NCBI RefSeq assembly: GCF_000719975.1 | Contig: NZ_JOIJ01000002.1 | Coordinates: forward strand, 434,001-498,000 | Source: Prauserella rugosa | GTDB taxonomy: Bacteria > Actinomycetota > Actinomycetes > Mycobacteriales > Pseudonocardiaceae | DNA: 64,000 bases | Direction of reading: 5' to 3' | Part shown: piece after piece, positions 27,024-35,672 of the stretch | How positions within the stretch are numbered: the first letter of the stretch is position 1 | Layout: the number at the start of each line of letters is the position of its first letter | The notes under the pieces: model-generated | What the model was told of the DNA's origin: nothing | Seen by the model: only the letters and a program-made list of their open reading frames with translations | Databases searched by the model: none | Position numbers and translations under genes: made by a program

Positions 27024-28325
27024 TCACGCCGAGGCCGCCGCCAGCGAGTCGTCGAGGATCGCGAGCGCTTCGGCGCTCTCCTCGTCGGTCAGGGTCATGG
27101 GCGGGGCGATGCGCAGTACGTTGCCGTGCAGACCGCCCTTGCCGATGAGCAGTCCGCGCGCCTTCGTCTCCTCGAGGACCCGTGCAGCGGCCGCCGGATC
27201 GGGTTCGCCCGGTGCCTGCGAGCCCGGCCGCACGAGTTCGACACCGATCATGAGTCCCTTGCCCCGCACGTCGCCGACGACGGCACAGCGGGACTGGATC
27301 TCGCGCAACCCGGCCATGAGCGTGGCGCCCTGTTTGGCGGCGTTGCCCTGCAGGTCGTGGTCGAGCAGGTAGTCGAGCGTGGCGGCCGCACCCGCGGTGG
27401 AGACGGGGTTGCCGCCGAACGTCGAGATCGAGTTCGCGCCGAGGCAGTCCATGATCTCGCCCCTGGCCACGACCCCGCCGATCGCCAGGCCGTTGCCCAG
27501 CCCCTTGGCGAACGTCAACAGGTCGGGAGTGACGCCGTGCGCGTCCATGCCCCAGAAGTGCTCACCCGTGCGACCCCAGCCGGTCTGGACCTCGTCGGAG
27601 ATGAGCAGGATGCCCGACTCGTCGAGCACCTCCTTGAACCGGCCGAACAGACCGTCGGGCGGGGTGGCGAACCCGCCGACGCCCTGGATCGGCTCGGCGA
27701 TCAGTGCGGCCACGTCGCCGGAGGTGGTGGTGCGCAGCACGTCGCGGAGGTCCTCGGTGCACGCCTCGACGTAGGCGGCCTCGTCCAGGCCGGCGAAGGG
27801 ACTGCGGTAGCGGTAGCCGCCGTGCACGTAGCTGACCTTCACCGGCGACAGTGCGCTGGCCGACCAGCCGCGGTTGCCGGTAATGCCCACGGTGCCGAAC
27901 GCCCTGCCGTGGTAGGAGTTGCGCAGTGCCAGGATCTGGTTGCTGCGGCGGTACTGCGTCGCCAGCATCAACGCCGTCTCGTTGGCCTCGGTGCCGGAGT
28001 TGGTGAAGAACACCTTGGCGTCGGGGATTCCCGACAGCTCCGCGATCCGCTCGGCCAGCTCGACCTGCTTGCGGATCAGGTACAGCGTCGAGGTGTGCAG
28101 GACGCCGGTGTCCAGTTGGGTGCGCACGGCGTCGGAGATCTCGGTGACGTCGTAGCCGATCGCGTTGGTCAGGATGCCGGCGAAGAAGTCGAGGTAGGTC
28201 CGGCCCGATCCGTCGGTGACGCGCCTGCCCTCGGCACGCACGATCTCGATGGGTTCGTCGTAGTAGAGGGACACCCAGTTCGGCAGGACAGCGCGGTGCC
28301 GCTGCAGCAGGTCCGGTTCCGTCAT
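27024..28325 (-). CDS. Class III PLP aminotransferase, putative beta-alanine:pyruvate or 2-oxoglutarate aminotransferase
   Basis: 433 residues. PLP enzyme with SGTEANETAL (110-119), D244 (LISDEVQTGWGRTGEH) and Lys274 (DLLTFAKGLGNGLAIGG). It resembles the AGXT2-like group that uses beta-alanine or 3-aminoisobutyrate. Context supports conversion of beta-alanine to malonate semialdehyde, then MmsA. ATG at 28325. Divergent from pucR across 106 bases holding a strong palindrome; mmsA follows 136 bases downstream. Substrate not proven by sequence. Confidence 0.88.
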   Translation of the reverse strand: MTEPDLLQRHRAVLPNWVSLYYDEPIEIVRAEGRRVTDGSGRTYLDFFAGILTNAIGYDVTEISDAVRTQLDTGVLHTSTLYLIRKQVELAERIAELSGIPDAKVFFTNSGTEANETALMLATQYRRSNQILALRNSYHGRAFGTVGITGNRGWSASALSPVKVSYVHGGYRYRSPFAGLDEAAYVEACTEDLRDVLRTTTSGDVAALIAEPIQGVGGFATPPDGLFGRFKEVLDESGILLISDEVQTGWGRTGEHFWGMDAHGVTPDLLTFAKGLGNGLAIGGVVARGEIMDCLGANSISTFGGNPVSTAGAAATLDYLLDHDLQGNAAKQGATLMAGLREIQSRCAVVGDVRGKGLMIGVELVRPGSQAPGEPDPAAAARVLEETKARGLLIGKGGLHGNVLRIAPPMTLTDEESAEALAILDDSLAAASA

Positions 28326-28370
28326 GGCTTCGAGTCTCGGGGCCCCGCGGGCACCGATGCCACACGCAAT

Positions 28371-28400
28371 CTGTACGGACTCCCCCACCGCGCCGTACAG
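28371..28400. promoter_or_regulatory. Palindromic operator candidate in the pucR/aminotransferase divergent promoter
   Basis: CTGTACGG (28371-28378) and CCGTACAG (28393-28400) are perfect inverted repeats separated by 14 bases. The dyad is 46 bases from the aminotransferase ATG and 31 bases from the pucR ATG, a good place for a regulator of both. PucR binding is inferred from position. Confidence 0.6.
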
Positions 28401-28431
28401 TCTGCCCTTCCGTCACACAGGTGGGGGTGGC

Positions 28432-30111
28432 ATGTATCCGACGGTCGCGGAGGTGCTGGCGCTGCCGGTCGTGCGGCAGGGCGGCCCGCACGTCGTCGCG
28501 GGGGCCGACGGCCTCGACGGGCGGGTGCGGTGGGTCCACGTCGCCGAGATCACCGAGATCGCCCCGCTGCTCAAGGGCGGCGAACTCGTGCTGACCACCG
28601 GCGTGGCGCTGCCGGACGACGACGACACCCTGGCGCGGTACGTCGACGATCTGGCCGCGGTCGGCGTGGCGGGGCTGGTGGTGGAACTGGTACGCCACTG
28701 GCACGAACGGCTGCCCCACGCGCTCGCGGCGGCCGCGGACAAGCACCGGCTCCCGCTGATCACGCTCTCCCGCGAGACGCGCTACGTCACCATCACCGAG
28801 GCGGTCAACGGCCTCATCGTCGACGCGCAGGTCGACGAGTTGCGCGCCGCCGCCCAGGTGCACGAGACGTTCACCGAACTCACCGTCGCGGGTGCGCAGC
28901 CGCACGTGGTGCTGCGCGAGGTGGCCCGGCTGACCGGGCACGCCGTCGTCCTGGAGACGTTGGCCCACGACGTGCTGGCCTACGACGCGTGCGGCACCGA
29001 CCCGCGCGACCTGCTCAGCGACTGGCACCGGCGGTCCCGCGGCGTGCGCACCGGCGACCGCACCGGCTACGACACGCGCACCGGCTGGCTCGTCACGGTC
29101 GTCGGCGCGCGGGGCCGCGACTGGGGACGCCTGGTCGTGGTGTGCGGCGAGCGGCCTCCCCACCGCCACGTCGTGGTGGCCGAGCGCGCGGCGTCGGCGC
29201 TGGCCGTGCACCGGCTCGTCGACGGTGCGGCCGAGAGCCTGGAGCGGCAGGCGCACCGCGACGTGCTGGCGCAGCTGCTCGCCGGCCCGGCCACCCCGAC
29301 ACCGGGTCCCGGGCAGGTCGCACCGACGACCCCGCTGTCCGAGCTCGTGGCCCGCGCCGAAGCGCTGCACGTGCCGCTCACCGGCCGCCGGCTGCTCGCC
29401 GTGGCGATCCGGCCACGGCTCACCGGGGACAGCGGCGCCACCGCGTCGGCCGGTTCGCTGCTGCCGGACCTGGCCGAGGCGACCGCGCTCGCGACGCGGC
29501 GCGCGCGGGTGCCCGCGCTCGTGGCGGGCGTCGACGGCACGAGCGTGCACGCGCTGCTGGCCCTGTCCCCGCAGGCCGACGCCGATGCCGTGCTGCGCCG
29601 GCTCGGCAGGGAGGTCCGCCAGACCCGGCCGTCGGCGACGCTCGTGCTCGGCGTCGGCTCGGCCGTCGACACCCCGGCCGAGGCCGGCCGCAGTCTCGTC
29701 GAGGCGGGCCACGTCGCCGCGGCGGCGCTGCACCGCGACCGGTGCCCTCCGCGCGGCTACCACCGGCTGGACGACCTGCGACTGTTCGGCCTGCTGCACC
29801 TGCTCGCCGAGGACGACCGGCTCCACACGTTCGCCCGCCGCGAGCTCGGCCCGCTGCTCGACAAGGACGCGGCCACGGGCAGTCGCCTCGTCGAGGCGCT
29901 GCGCCGGTTCTGCGAGCACGGCGGCAACAAGTCGGCGGCCGCGGCGGCCTCACACACCTCCCGCACGGCGTACTACCAGCAGCTGGCGCGGATCGAGCAG
30001 ACCCTCGAGGTCTCCCTCGACGACCCGGAGTCGATCGTCTCGCTCCACGTCGCCCTGCTCATCACCGACGTTCTCGCCCTATCGGGGGACAACGACCACC
30101 CGTCGGAGTAA
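28432..30111 (+). CDS. PucR-family transcriptional regulator
   Basis: 559 residues. N-terminal PucR sensory domain (about 1-125; TVAEVLALPVVRQGGP, LVLTTGVAL), a GGDEF-like middle part, and a C-terminal PucR helix-turn-helix near 500-545 (FCEHGGNKSAAAAASHTSRTAY, LARIEQTL). The family controls purine, pyrimidine and nitrogen catabolism genes. ATG at 28432 preceded by GGGGGTGG; the frame is open 36 codons further up, overlapping the operator region. Divergent from the aminotransferase gene, and first of the rightward set leading to the permease and pyrimidine enzymes. Confidence 0.9.
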   Translation: MYPTVAEVLALPVVRQGGPHVVAGADGLDGRVRWVHVAEITEIAPLLKGGELVLTTGVALPDDDDTLARYVDDLAAVGVAGLVVELVRHWHERLPHALAAAADKHRLPLITLSRETRYVTITEAVNGLIVDAQVDELRAAAQVHETFTELTVAGAQPHVVLREVARLTGHAVVLETLAHDVLAYDACGTDPRDLLSDWHRRSRGVRTGDRTGYDTRTGWLVTVVGARGRDWGRLVVVCGERPPHRHVVVAERAASALAVHRLVDGAAESLERQAHRDVLAQLLAGPATPTPGPGQVAPTTPLSELVARAEALHVPLTGRRLLAVAIRPRLTGDSGATASAGSLLPDLAEATALATRRARVPALVAGVDGTSVHALLALSPQADADAVLRRLGREVRQTRPSATLVLGVGSAVDTPAEAGRSLVEAGHVAAAALHRDRCPPRGYHRLDDLRLFGLLHLLAEDDRLHTFARRELGPLLDKDAATGSRLVEALRRFCEHGGNKSAAAAASHTSRTAYYQQLARIEQTLEVSLDDPESIVSLHVALLITDVLALSGDNDHPSE

Positions 30112-30147
30112 CACAGGCCGGTCGCCGGTCGTGCCGATATCGAGGTC

Positions 30148-30543
30148 ATGCGTACGTTCAGCGCCCGCCTGTCCCGAACCGTCACGGCCGCCGCGTGCAG
30201 CCTCGCCGTTCTGTCCCTCGGAGGACAGGCGGCGGCCGACCCGCCCGAGTCGGCGCTGTCGCTGTCCCTGTCGAAGACCGACGGCACGATCGCCTTCACG
30301 CAGCTGTTGTGCGGTCCCGCGGGCGGCACCCATCCGACGAGCGCCCAGGCGTGTGCCGCTCTCGAGGAGGCCGACGGCAAGCCCGCCGCGCTCGAGACCA
30401 CGGCGCAGGCCTGTCCGATGATCCACGAACCGGTGCGCGCCTCGGCCCACGGCCACTGGCGCGGCAAGCCGGTCCACTTCACCACCACGTACAACAACAG
30501 CTGCCTCGCCGACGCCGAGTCCAACGGCGTGTTCGGCTTCTGA
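30148..30543 (+). CDS. Secreted subtilisin-inhibitor-like (SSI) protein
   Basis: 131 residues with a Sec signal peptide (1-about 30, cut near QAAA/DPPES). The mature part matches the Streptomyces subtilisin inhibitor family: CGPAGGTHPTSAQAC, then ACPMIHEPV and a C-terminal NGVFGF. Four cysteines (55, 69, 89, 119) give the two conserved disulfides. By alignment to SSI the reactive bond is Met91-Ile92, suiting subtilisin-like targets. Placed 36 bases after pucR inside the catabolic island, yet functionally unrelated to it. GAGGTC just before the ATG. Confidence 0.9.
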   Translation: MRTFSARLSRTVTAAACSLAVLSLGGQAAADPPESALSLSLSKTDGTIAFTQLLCGPAGGTHPTSAQACAALEEADGKPAALETTAQACPMIHEPVRASAHGHWRGKPVHFTTTYNNSCLADAESNGVFGF

Positions 30544-30560
30544 GGCGGGCCAGGATCACC

Positions 30561-30587
30561 GCGGGGGCGGGACTGTCTCGCCCCCGC
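30561..30587 (+). terminator. Hairpin after the SSI gene
   Basis: GCGGGGGCG (30561-30569) and CGCCCCCGC (30579-30587), 9-base loop, starting 18 bases past the SSI stop. Confidence 0.6.
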
Positions 30588-30599
30588 CCCCGCGTACTC

Positions 30600-30656
30600 C
30601 GTCCGAACCGGACTGCGGATCGCCCGGACGCCTCCGGCTGCTGCTCCGTTCGGACG
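30600..30656. promoter_or_regulatory. 9-bp inverted repeat upstream of the NCS1 gene
   Basis: CGTCCGAAC (30600-30608) and GTTCGGACG (30648-30656), 39 bases apart, about 200 bases before the permease ATG. Operator or chance. Confidence 0.3.
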
Positions 30657-30851
30657 CCCGCCGCCACGCATGCGCCTACGGCACCCCGAATCCGGACAGC
30701 CGATTCGCCGCGCTATTGTTTCCGCGCGATTTCCGCACCGCTACCGCGAGCTTTCCGCGCATTCCGCAATCGAAATTCTGTGCTCGCACACCGCCAACGG
30801 TGAACACTCTGCCAGTGCCCGCCGCGTCCCCGCGGCGCGCACGATTCGCCA

Positions 30852-32438
30852 ATGGCGTCGACAACGGCACAACTCCGCCACCCCGACGGGCGGGTGGAGC
30901 TCCGCGATCCGTCGTCACTGGCCGGCAGCCGGAACTTCAACGATGAGCTAGCCCCGGTGCCGCTCGAGCGGCGAACCTGGACCACCTACAACTACTTCGC
31001 ACTGTGGAACGGAATGGCGTTCAACCTTCCGTCCTACCTTCTCGCGTCCGGACTCATCGCGATCGGGATGAACTGGGTGCAGGCGTTCATGACGATCGCG
31101 ATCGGCAACCTGATCGTTCTGGTGCCGATGTTGCTCAACAGTCATGCGGGCACGAAGTACGGCATTCCGTTTCCGGTCTTCACCCGCGCGTTCTTCGGAA
31201 TCCGCGGTGCGAACCTCGCCGCACTGATGCGGGGGCTGGTCGCGTGCGGCTGGTTCGGCATTCAGACCTGGGTCGGCGGGCAGGCGATCTTCGTCATCGT
31301 CGGCAAACTCGCCGGTTCCGGGTGGACCGACGCCGCGGTCGTCTACGACCAACCGTGGACGCTGTGGCTGTGCTTCGCCGTGTTCTGGGCGTTGCAGATG
31401 GGCATCATCTGGCGCGGGATGGAGGCGGTGAAGCGCCTCGAGAGCTGGGGCGCGCCGCTGGTCAGCATCGGCTTCGTGATCCTGCTGATCTGGATCCTCG
31501 TCGAGGCGGGCGGATTCGGCCCGATCTTCTCGCAGGAGTCCCAACTGGGCTGGGGCACCGAGTTCTGGTCGGTCTTCGCCCCGTCGCTGATGGGCATGAT
31601 CGCGTTCTGGGCGACGCTGTCGCTGAACATGTCGGACTTCACGCGGTTCGGCAAGGGCCAGCGTAAGCAGGTCTGGGGACAGATCCTCGGACTGCCGACC
31701 ACGATGTCGTTCATCGCGATCATGTCGATCATGATCACCTCGGGCGGCATCGTCGTCTACGGCGAGGCGATCTGGGATCCGGTGCAGCTCGCGAGCCGGT
31801 TCGACTCACCGATCGTGGTGGTGGCGGCGCTCATCGGCATCGTGCTGGCGACCGTGACGACCAACCTGGCGGCGAACGTCGTCAGCCCGTCGTACGACTT
31901 CTCCAACGCCTTCCCGCGCCGGATCAGTTTCCGCACCGGCGGCCTGATCACCGGGGTGATCGGCATCGTGGTGCAGCCGTGGCGGCTGATCTCCGATCCC
32001 AACATCTACATCTACGCGTGGTTGAGCTTCTACGGCGGCGTGCTCGCCACCATCGCCGGTGTGCTGGCCGCGGGCTACTGGGTGAAGGCACGCCGCATGC
32101 TGTCGCTGACCGACCTGTTCGCCGAACGCGGCGGACGCTACTGGTACACGGCTGGCTGGAACTGGCGGGCCTTCGTCGCCACGGCGGTCGGTGCCGTGCT
32201 CGCCGTCGGCGGCGCCTACTCCGCGCCCGGTGCGGGACCGTTCCCCGAACACGGACTGATCCCCTTCCTGCAACCGCTCTACGACTACAGCTGGATCGTC
32301 GGCCTGGTGTCGGCCTTCCTGGTCTTCCTGGTGCTGTCCCCGTCCGCGCACGGCGCGGCGTCCACTCCGATACTCGAGGAGGAGATTCATGAACGACGTG
32401 ATCAGAGCAGGATTGATTCAGCAGCGCTGGACCGGTGA
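30852..32438 (+). CDS. NCS1-family nucleobase:cation symporter
   Basis: 528 residues with about twelve membrane helices. N-terminal NCS1 signatures include RTWTTYNYFALWNGMAFNLPS and HAGTKYGIPFPVFTRAFFGIRGAN; GWFGIQTWVGGQA marks helix 3. Likely imports uracil, hydantoin, allantoin or a related base; with a dihydropyrimidinase downstream, uracil or thymine is favoured. Its last 50 bases overlap the next gene, so the two are co-translated. ATG at 30852. Confidence 0.92.
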   Translation: MASTTAQLRHPDGRVELRDPSSLAGSRNFNDELAPVPLERRTWTTYNYFALWNGMAFNLPSYLLASGLIAIGMNWVQAFMTIAIGNLIVLVPMLLNSHAGTKYGIPFPVFTRAFFGIRGANLAALMRGLVACGWFGIQTWVGGQAIFVIVGKLAGSGWTDAAVVYDQPWTLWLCFAVFWALQMGIIWRGMEAVKRLESWGAPLVSIGFVILLIWILVEAGGFGPIFSQESQLGWGTEFWSVFAPSLMGMIAFWATLSLNMSDFTRFGKGQRKQVWGQILGLPTTMSFIAIMSIMITSGGIVVYGEAIWDPVQLASRFDSPIVVVAALIGIVLATVTTNLAANVVSPSYDFSNAFPRRISFRTGGLITGVIGIVVQPWRLISDPNIYIYAWLSFYGGVLATIAGVLAAGYWVKARRMLSLTDLFAERGGRYWYTAGWNWRAFVATAVGAVLAVGGAYSAPGAGPFPEHGLIPFLQPLYDYSWIVGLVSAFLVFLVLSPSAHGAASTPILEEEIHERRDQSRIDSAALDR

Positions 32439-33231
32439 CAAGGACTCGATGATCGCGGCGTCCGTGGACGCCATCTCCCGTGCTGCCTCGCAGGGAGCTC
32501 AGGTGGTGTGCCTGCAGGAACTGTTCTACGGGCCGTATTTCTGCCAGGTGCAGGACAACGAGTACTACTCCTACAGCGAGTCCATTCCGGACGGTCCGAC
32601 GACGGTGCTGATGCAGGAGGTCGCCGAACGGCACGGGGTCGTGCTCGTCGTGCCGATGTACGAGCAGGAGCAGCCCGGCCTGCTCTACAACACCGCGTCG
32701 GTCATCGACGCCGACGGCACCTACCTCGGCAAGTACCGCAAGAACCACATCCCTCAGGTGAAGGGATTCTGGGAGAAGTTCTACTTCCGGCCGGGCAATA
32801 CGGAGTATCCGGTGTTCGACACCGCGGTCGGCAGGATCGGCGTGTACATCTGCTACGACCGCCACTTCCCCGAGGGCTGGCGCGCACTGGGGCTGGCGGG
32901 TGCGCGGATCGTGTTCAACCCCTCCGCCACGAGCCGCGGCCTGTCGCAGTACCTGTGGCGGCTGGAACAGCCCGCGGCGGCGGTCGCCAACGAGTACTTC
33001 GTCGGCGCGATCAACCGCGTGGGCGTGGAACCGTTGGGCGACAACGACTTCTACGGACAGTCCTACTTCGCCGATCCGCGTGGACAGCTCGTGGGTGAGG
33101 CCGCCTCCGACACCGACGACGAGGTCGTCGTCCGCGATCTCGACATGGGCCTGCTGGCCGAGGTGCGCGACCTGTGGGCGTTCTACCGCGACCGCAGGCC
33201 CGACTCCTACGACTCGCTCGTCACGCCGTGA
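32389..33231 (+). CDS. pydC: Nitrilase-superfamily hydrolase, putative beta-ureidopropionase
   Basis: 280 residues. The catalytic Glu-Lys-Cys triad is E44 (CLQELFYGPYF), K118 (KYRKNHIP) and C155 (VYICYDRHFPEGWR). The pattern KFYFRPGN and the short length place it with bacterial N-carbamoyl-beta-alanine or N-carbamoylputrescine amidohydrolases. Next to a dihydropyrimidinase it most likely cleaves N-carbamoyl-beta-alanine to beta-alanine, CO2 and ammonia. GAGGAGGAG lies just upstream of the ATG inside the end of the permease gene. The hydA start is 16 bases after its stop. Confidence 0.88.
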   Translation: MNDVIRAGLIQQRWTGDKDSMIAASVDAISRAASQGAQVVCLQELFYGPYFCQVQDNEYYSYSESIPDGPTTVLMQEVAERHGVVLVVPMYEQEQPGLLYNTASVIDADGTYLGKYRKNHIPQVKGFWEKFYFRPGNTEYPVFDTAVGRIGVYICYDRHFPEGWRALGLAGARIVFNPSATSRGLSQYLWRLEQPAAAVANEYFVGAINRVGVEPLGDNDFYGQSYFADPRGQLVGEAASDTDDEVVVRDLDMGLLAEVRDLWAFYRDRRPDSYDSLVTP

Positions 33232-33247
33232 GGAGGGTGATCCCGCA

Positions 33248-34660
33248 ATGCGCACACTGATCACGAACGGCACCGTCCTGAGCTCCACCGGCGCCACCCC
33301 CGCCGACGTACTCGTCGACGGCGACACGATCGCCGCCGTCGCCGCACCCGGCTTCTTCACATCCGGCACCGACCAGCGTCCGGACGAGGTCTTCGACGCC
33401 GTGTTCGACGCCACCGGCAAGTACGTCATGCCCGGCGGCATCGACGCCCACACCCACATGGAGATGCCCTTCGGCGGGACGTTCTCCGCCGACACCTTCG
33501 AGACGGGAACCAGAGCGGCCGCCTGGGGCGGGACGACCACCATCATCGACTTCGCCGTGCAGCCCAAGGGTGGTTCCCTGCTGTCCACACTGGACTCCTG
33601 GCACGAGAAGGCCGACGGCGACTGCGCGATCGACTACGGCTTCCACATGATCGTCTCCGACGTCAACGACACGACGTTGAAGGAGATGGACTCGTGCGTC
33701 GAGGCCGGGGTGAGCAGTTTCAAGATGTTCATGGCCTACCCCGGCGTGTTCTACTCCACCGACGGGGAGATCCTGCGCGCCATGGACAAGGCCGCCGAGA
33801 TCGGCGGAACCATCGCCATGCACGCCGAGAACGGCATCGCGATCGACCAGCTCGTGGCGAAGGCGCTCGCCGACGGCAAGACCGAACCGCACCAGCACGG
33901 CCTGACCCGGCCACCGGAGCTGGAGGGCGAGGCGACCTCGCGGGCGATCACGCTCGCGGGCGTGACGGGCGCGCCGCTGTACATCGTGCACCTGTCAGCG
34001 GCACAGGCATTGTCGGCGGTGGCCGAGGCACGGGACACGGGCCAGAACGTGTTCGCCGAAACCTGCCCGCAGTACCTCTATCTGTCCATCGAGGACCTGG
34101 CCGCGCCCGACTTCGAGGGCGCCAAGTACGTCGCCTCTCCCCCGCTCCGCGAGAAGCACCACCAGCCGGATCTGTGGCGTGGGCTGCGCACCAACGATCT
34201 GTCGGTCGTCTCGACCGACCACTGCCCGTTCTGTTTCAAGGACCAGAAGGAATTGGGCCGCGGCGACTTCACCAAGATCCCCAACGGCATGCCCGGGGTG
34301 GAGCACCGCATCGACCTGCTGCACCAGGGTGTGGTGGCCGGGGAGATCTCCCTGGCTCGCTGGGTCGAGGCGTGCGCGACGACACCGGCGCGGATGTTCG
34401 GGCTGTATCCGCGCAAGGGCGTCATCGCGCCGGGAGCGGATGCCGACATCGTCATCTACGACCCGGCGGCACACCAGACGATCTCGGCCGAGACCCACCA
34501 CATGGCCGTGGACTACTCCGCCTACGAGGGCATGAGTCTCACCGGCCGGTGCGAGACCGTGTTCTCCCGCGGCAGCGTCGTGGTCGACCGCGGCACCTAC
34601 CTCGGTTCGGCCGGGCACGGCCGGTTCCTCGCCCGCGATCTGTGTCAGTACCTGAACTGA
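33248..34660 (+). CDS. hydA: Dihydropyrimidinase (hydantoinase)
   Basis: 470 residues. Cyclic amidohydrolase with a complete binuclear metal site: H68 and H70 (DAHTHMEMP), carbamylated K159 (SSFKMFMAYPG), H192 (MHAENG), H248 (IVHLSAAQ) and D324 (STDHCPF). Hydrolyses 5,6-dihydrouracil or dihydrothymine to the N-carbamoyl-beta-amino acid. AGGAGGG upstream of the ATG. Ten bases separate it from the LLM oxidoreductase gene. Confidence 0.93.
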   Translation: MRTLITNGTVLSSTGATPADVLVDGDTIAAVAAPGFFTSGTDQRPDEVFDAVFDATGKYVMPGGIDAHTHMEMPFGGTFSADTFETGTRAAAWGGTTTIIDFAVQPKGGSLLSTLDSWHEKADGDCAIDYGFHMIVSDVNDTTLKEMDSCVEAGVSSFKMFMAYPGVFYSTDGEILRAMDKAAEIGGTIAMHAENGIAIDQLVAKALADGKTEPHQHGLTRPPELEGEATSRAITLAGVTGAPLYIVHLSAAQALSAVAEARDTGQNVFAETCPQYLYLSIEDLAAPDFEGAKYVASPPLREKHHQPDLWRGLRTNDLSVVSTDHCPFCFKDQKELGRGDFTKIPNGMPGVEHRIDLLHQGVVAGEISLARWVEACATTPARMFGLYPRKGVIAPGADADIVIYDPAAHQTISAETHHMAVDYSAYEGMSLTGRCETVFSRGSVVVDRGTYLGSAGHGRFLARDLCQYLN

Positions 34661-34670
34661 GGGAGGCGCT

Positions 34671-35669
34671 GTGGACTTCGGAGTGGTACTGCAGACCGAC
34701 CCGCCCGCTCGCGAGGTCGTGCGGACGGCCGCGGCGGCCGAGCAGCAGGGATTCCGCTACGCGTGGACGTTCGACTCGGTGGTGCTGTGGCAGGAACCGT
34801 TCGTCATCTACTCGCAGATCCTCGCCGCGACCTCGTCGTTGACCGTCGGGCCGATGGTCACGAGCCCGGGTACGCGCGACTGGTCGGTGCTGGCCTCACT
34901 GTTCGCAACCCTCAACGAGATGCACGGCGACCGCACCGTGTGCGGGATCGGGCGCGGCGACTCGGCACACCGCGTCATCGGCAAGCCACCCTCCACATTG
35001 GCCACCCTGCGGGACTGCATGCGCACGGTGAAGGACCTCGCCGAGGGCCGCCCGGCGACCCTGCGCGAGTTCGAGGTGCGGTTGCCGTGGGTGTCGGGCG
35101 GCAGGCTCGAGATGTGGATGGCGGGCTACGGCCCGAAGGCGCTCGACACGGTCGGGCGGCACGCCGACGGGTTCATCCTGCAGTGCGCCGATCCGGCGAT
35201 CGCGCGATGGACGATCGGGGCGGTGCGGGACGCGGCGAGCGCGGCGGGCCGCGATCCGGAGGGCATCACCATCTGCGTGGCGGCACCGGCCTACGTCGGC
35301 GACGACCTGCCCCATCAACGGGACCAGCTGCGCTGGTTCGGCGGCATGGTCGGCAACCACGTCGCCGACCTCGTGGCCCGGTACGGCGACTCGGGGCCCG
35401 TGCCCCGCGAACTGACCGACTACATCGCCGCGAGGGAGGGCTACGACTACGCCCACCACGGCAGGGCGGGCAATCCGTCGACCGACTTCGTGCCCGACGA
35501 CATCGTCGACCGGTTCTGCCTGCTCGGTCCCGCCGAGGAGCACGTGCGCCGACTCGAAGAGCTGGCCGAGCTCGGCGTCGACCAGTTCGCGATGTACCTC
35601 ATGCACGATCGCAACGAGGAGACGCTGGAGGCCTACGGCCGCGACGTCGTCGGCAAGCTCGGCGCGTGA
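34671..35669 (+). CDS. LLM-class flavin/F420-dependent oxidoreductase, candidate pyrimidine reductase
   Basis: 332 residues. Luciferase-like TIM barrel beginning DFGVVLQTDPP, with VGPMVTSPGTRDWSVLASLFATLNE and CGIGRGDSAHRVIG, and PKALDTVGRHADGF. The closest group is the F420-dependent, methylene-H4MPT-reductase-like branch (TIGR03842 style). Last gene of the operon: GTG start with GGGAGG four bases upstream, ten bases after hydA. The pathway lacks a PydA-type dihydropyrimidine dehydrogenase here, so uracil-to-dihydrouracil reduction is a fair hypothesis. A ring-opening or hydantoin-related reaction is an alternative. Confidence 0.85.
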   Translation: MDFGVVLQTDPPAREVVRTAAAAEQQGFRYAWTFDSVVLWQEPFVIYSQILAATSSLTVGPMVTSPGTRDWSVLASLFATLNEMHGDRTVCGIGRGDSAHRVIGKPPSTLATLRDCMRTVKDLAEGRPATLREFEVRLPWVSGGRLEMWMAGYGPKALDTVGRHADGFILQCADPAIARWTIGAVRDAASAAGRDPEGITICVAAPAYVGDDLPHQRDQLRWFGGMVGNHVADLVARYGDSGPVPRELTDYIAAREGYDYAHHGRAGNPSTDFVPDDIVDRFCLLGPAEEHVRRLEELAELGVDQFAMYLMHDRNEETLEAYGRDVVGKLGA

Positions 35670-35672
35670 CCC

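Larger units (their letters stand above)
30544..30851. other. Intergenic region upstream of the permease operon
   Basis: 308 bases without a gene. It holds a terminator-like hairpin (30561-30587), a 9-bp inverted repeat (30600-30656) and a less GC-rich stretch (about 30700-30790) with repeated TTTCCGC. That stretch is a likely promoter area for the NCS1 operon. No copy of the CTGTACGG dyad is seen here. Confidence 0.5.

Noticed and set aside
26205..30803. 1500-codon open frame running across mmsA, the aminotransferase gene and pucR
   Set aside because: It crosses three real genes and two regulatory regions in non-coding frames; the protein is low-complexity Arg/Gly/Ala/Pro.
32389..34660. Hydantoin or allantoin degradation instead of pyrimidine degradation
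   Set aside because: Not excluded for the permease, but no racemase, allantoinase-specific or ureidoglycolate genes are present, whereas the beta-alanine aminotransferase and semialdehyde dehydrogenase fit pyrimidines.
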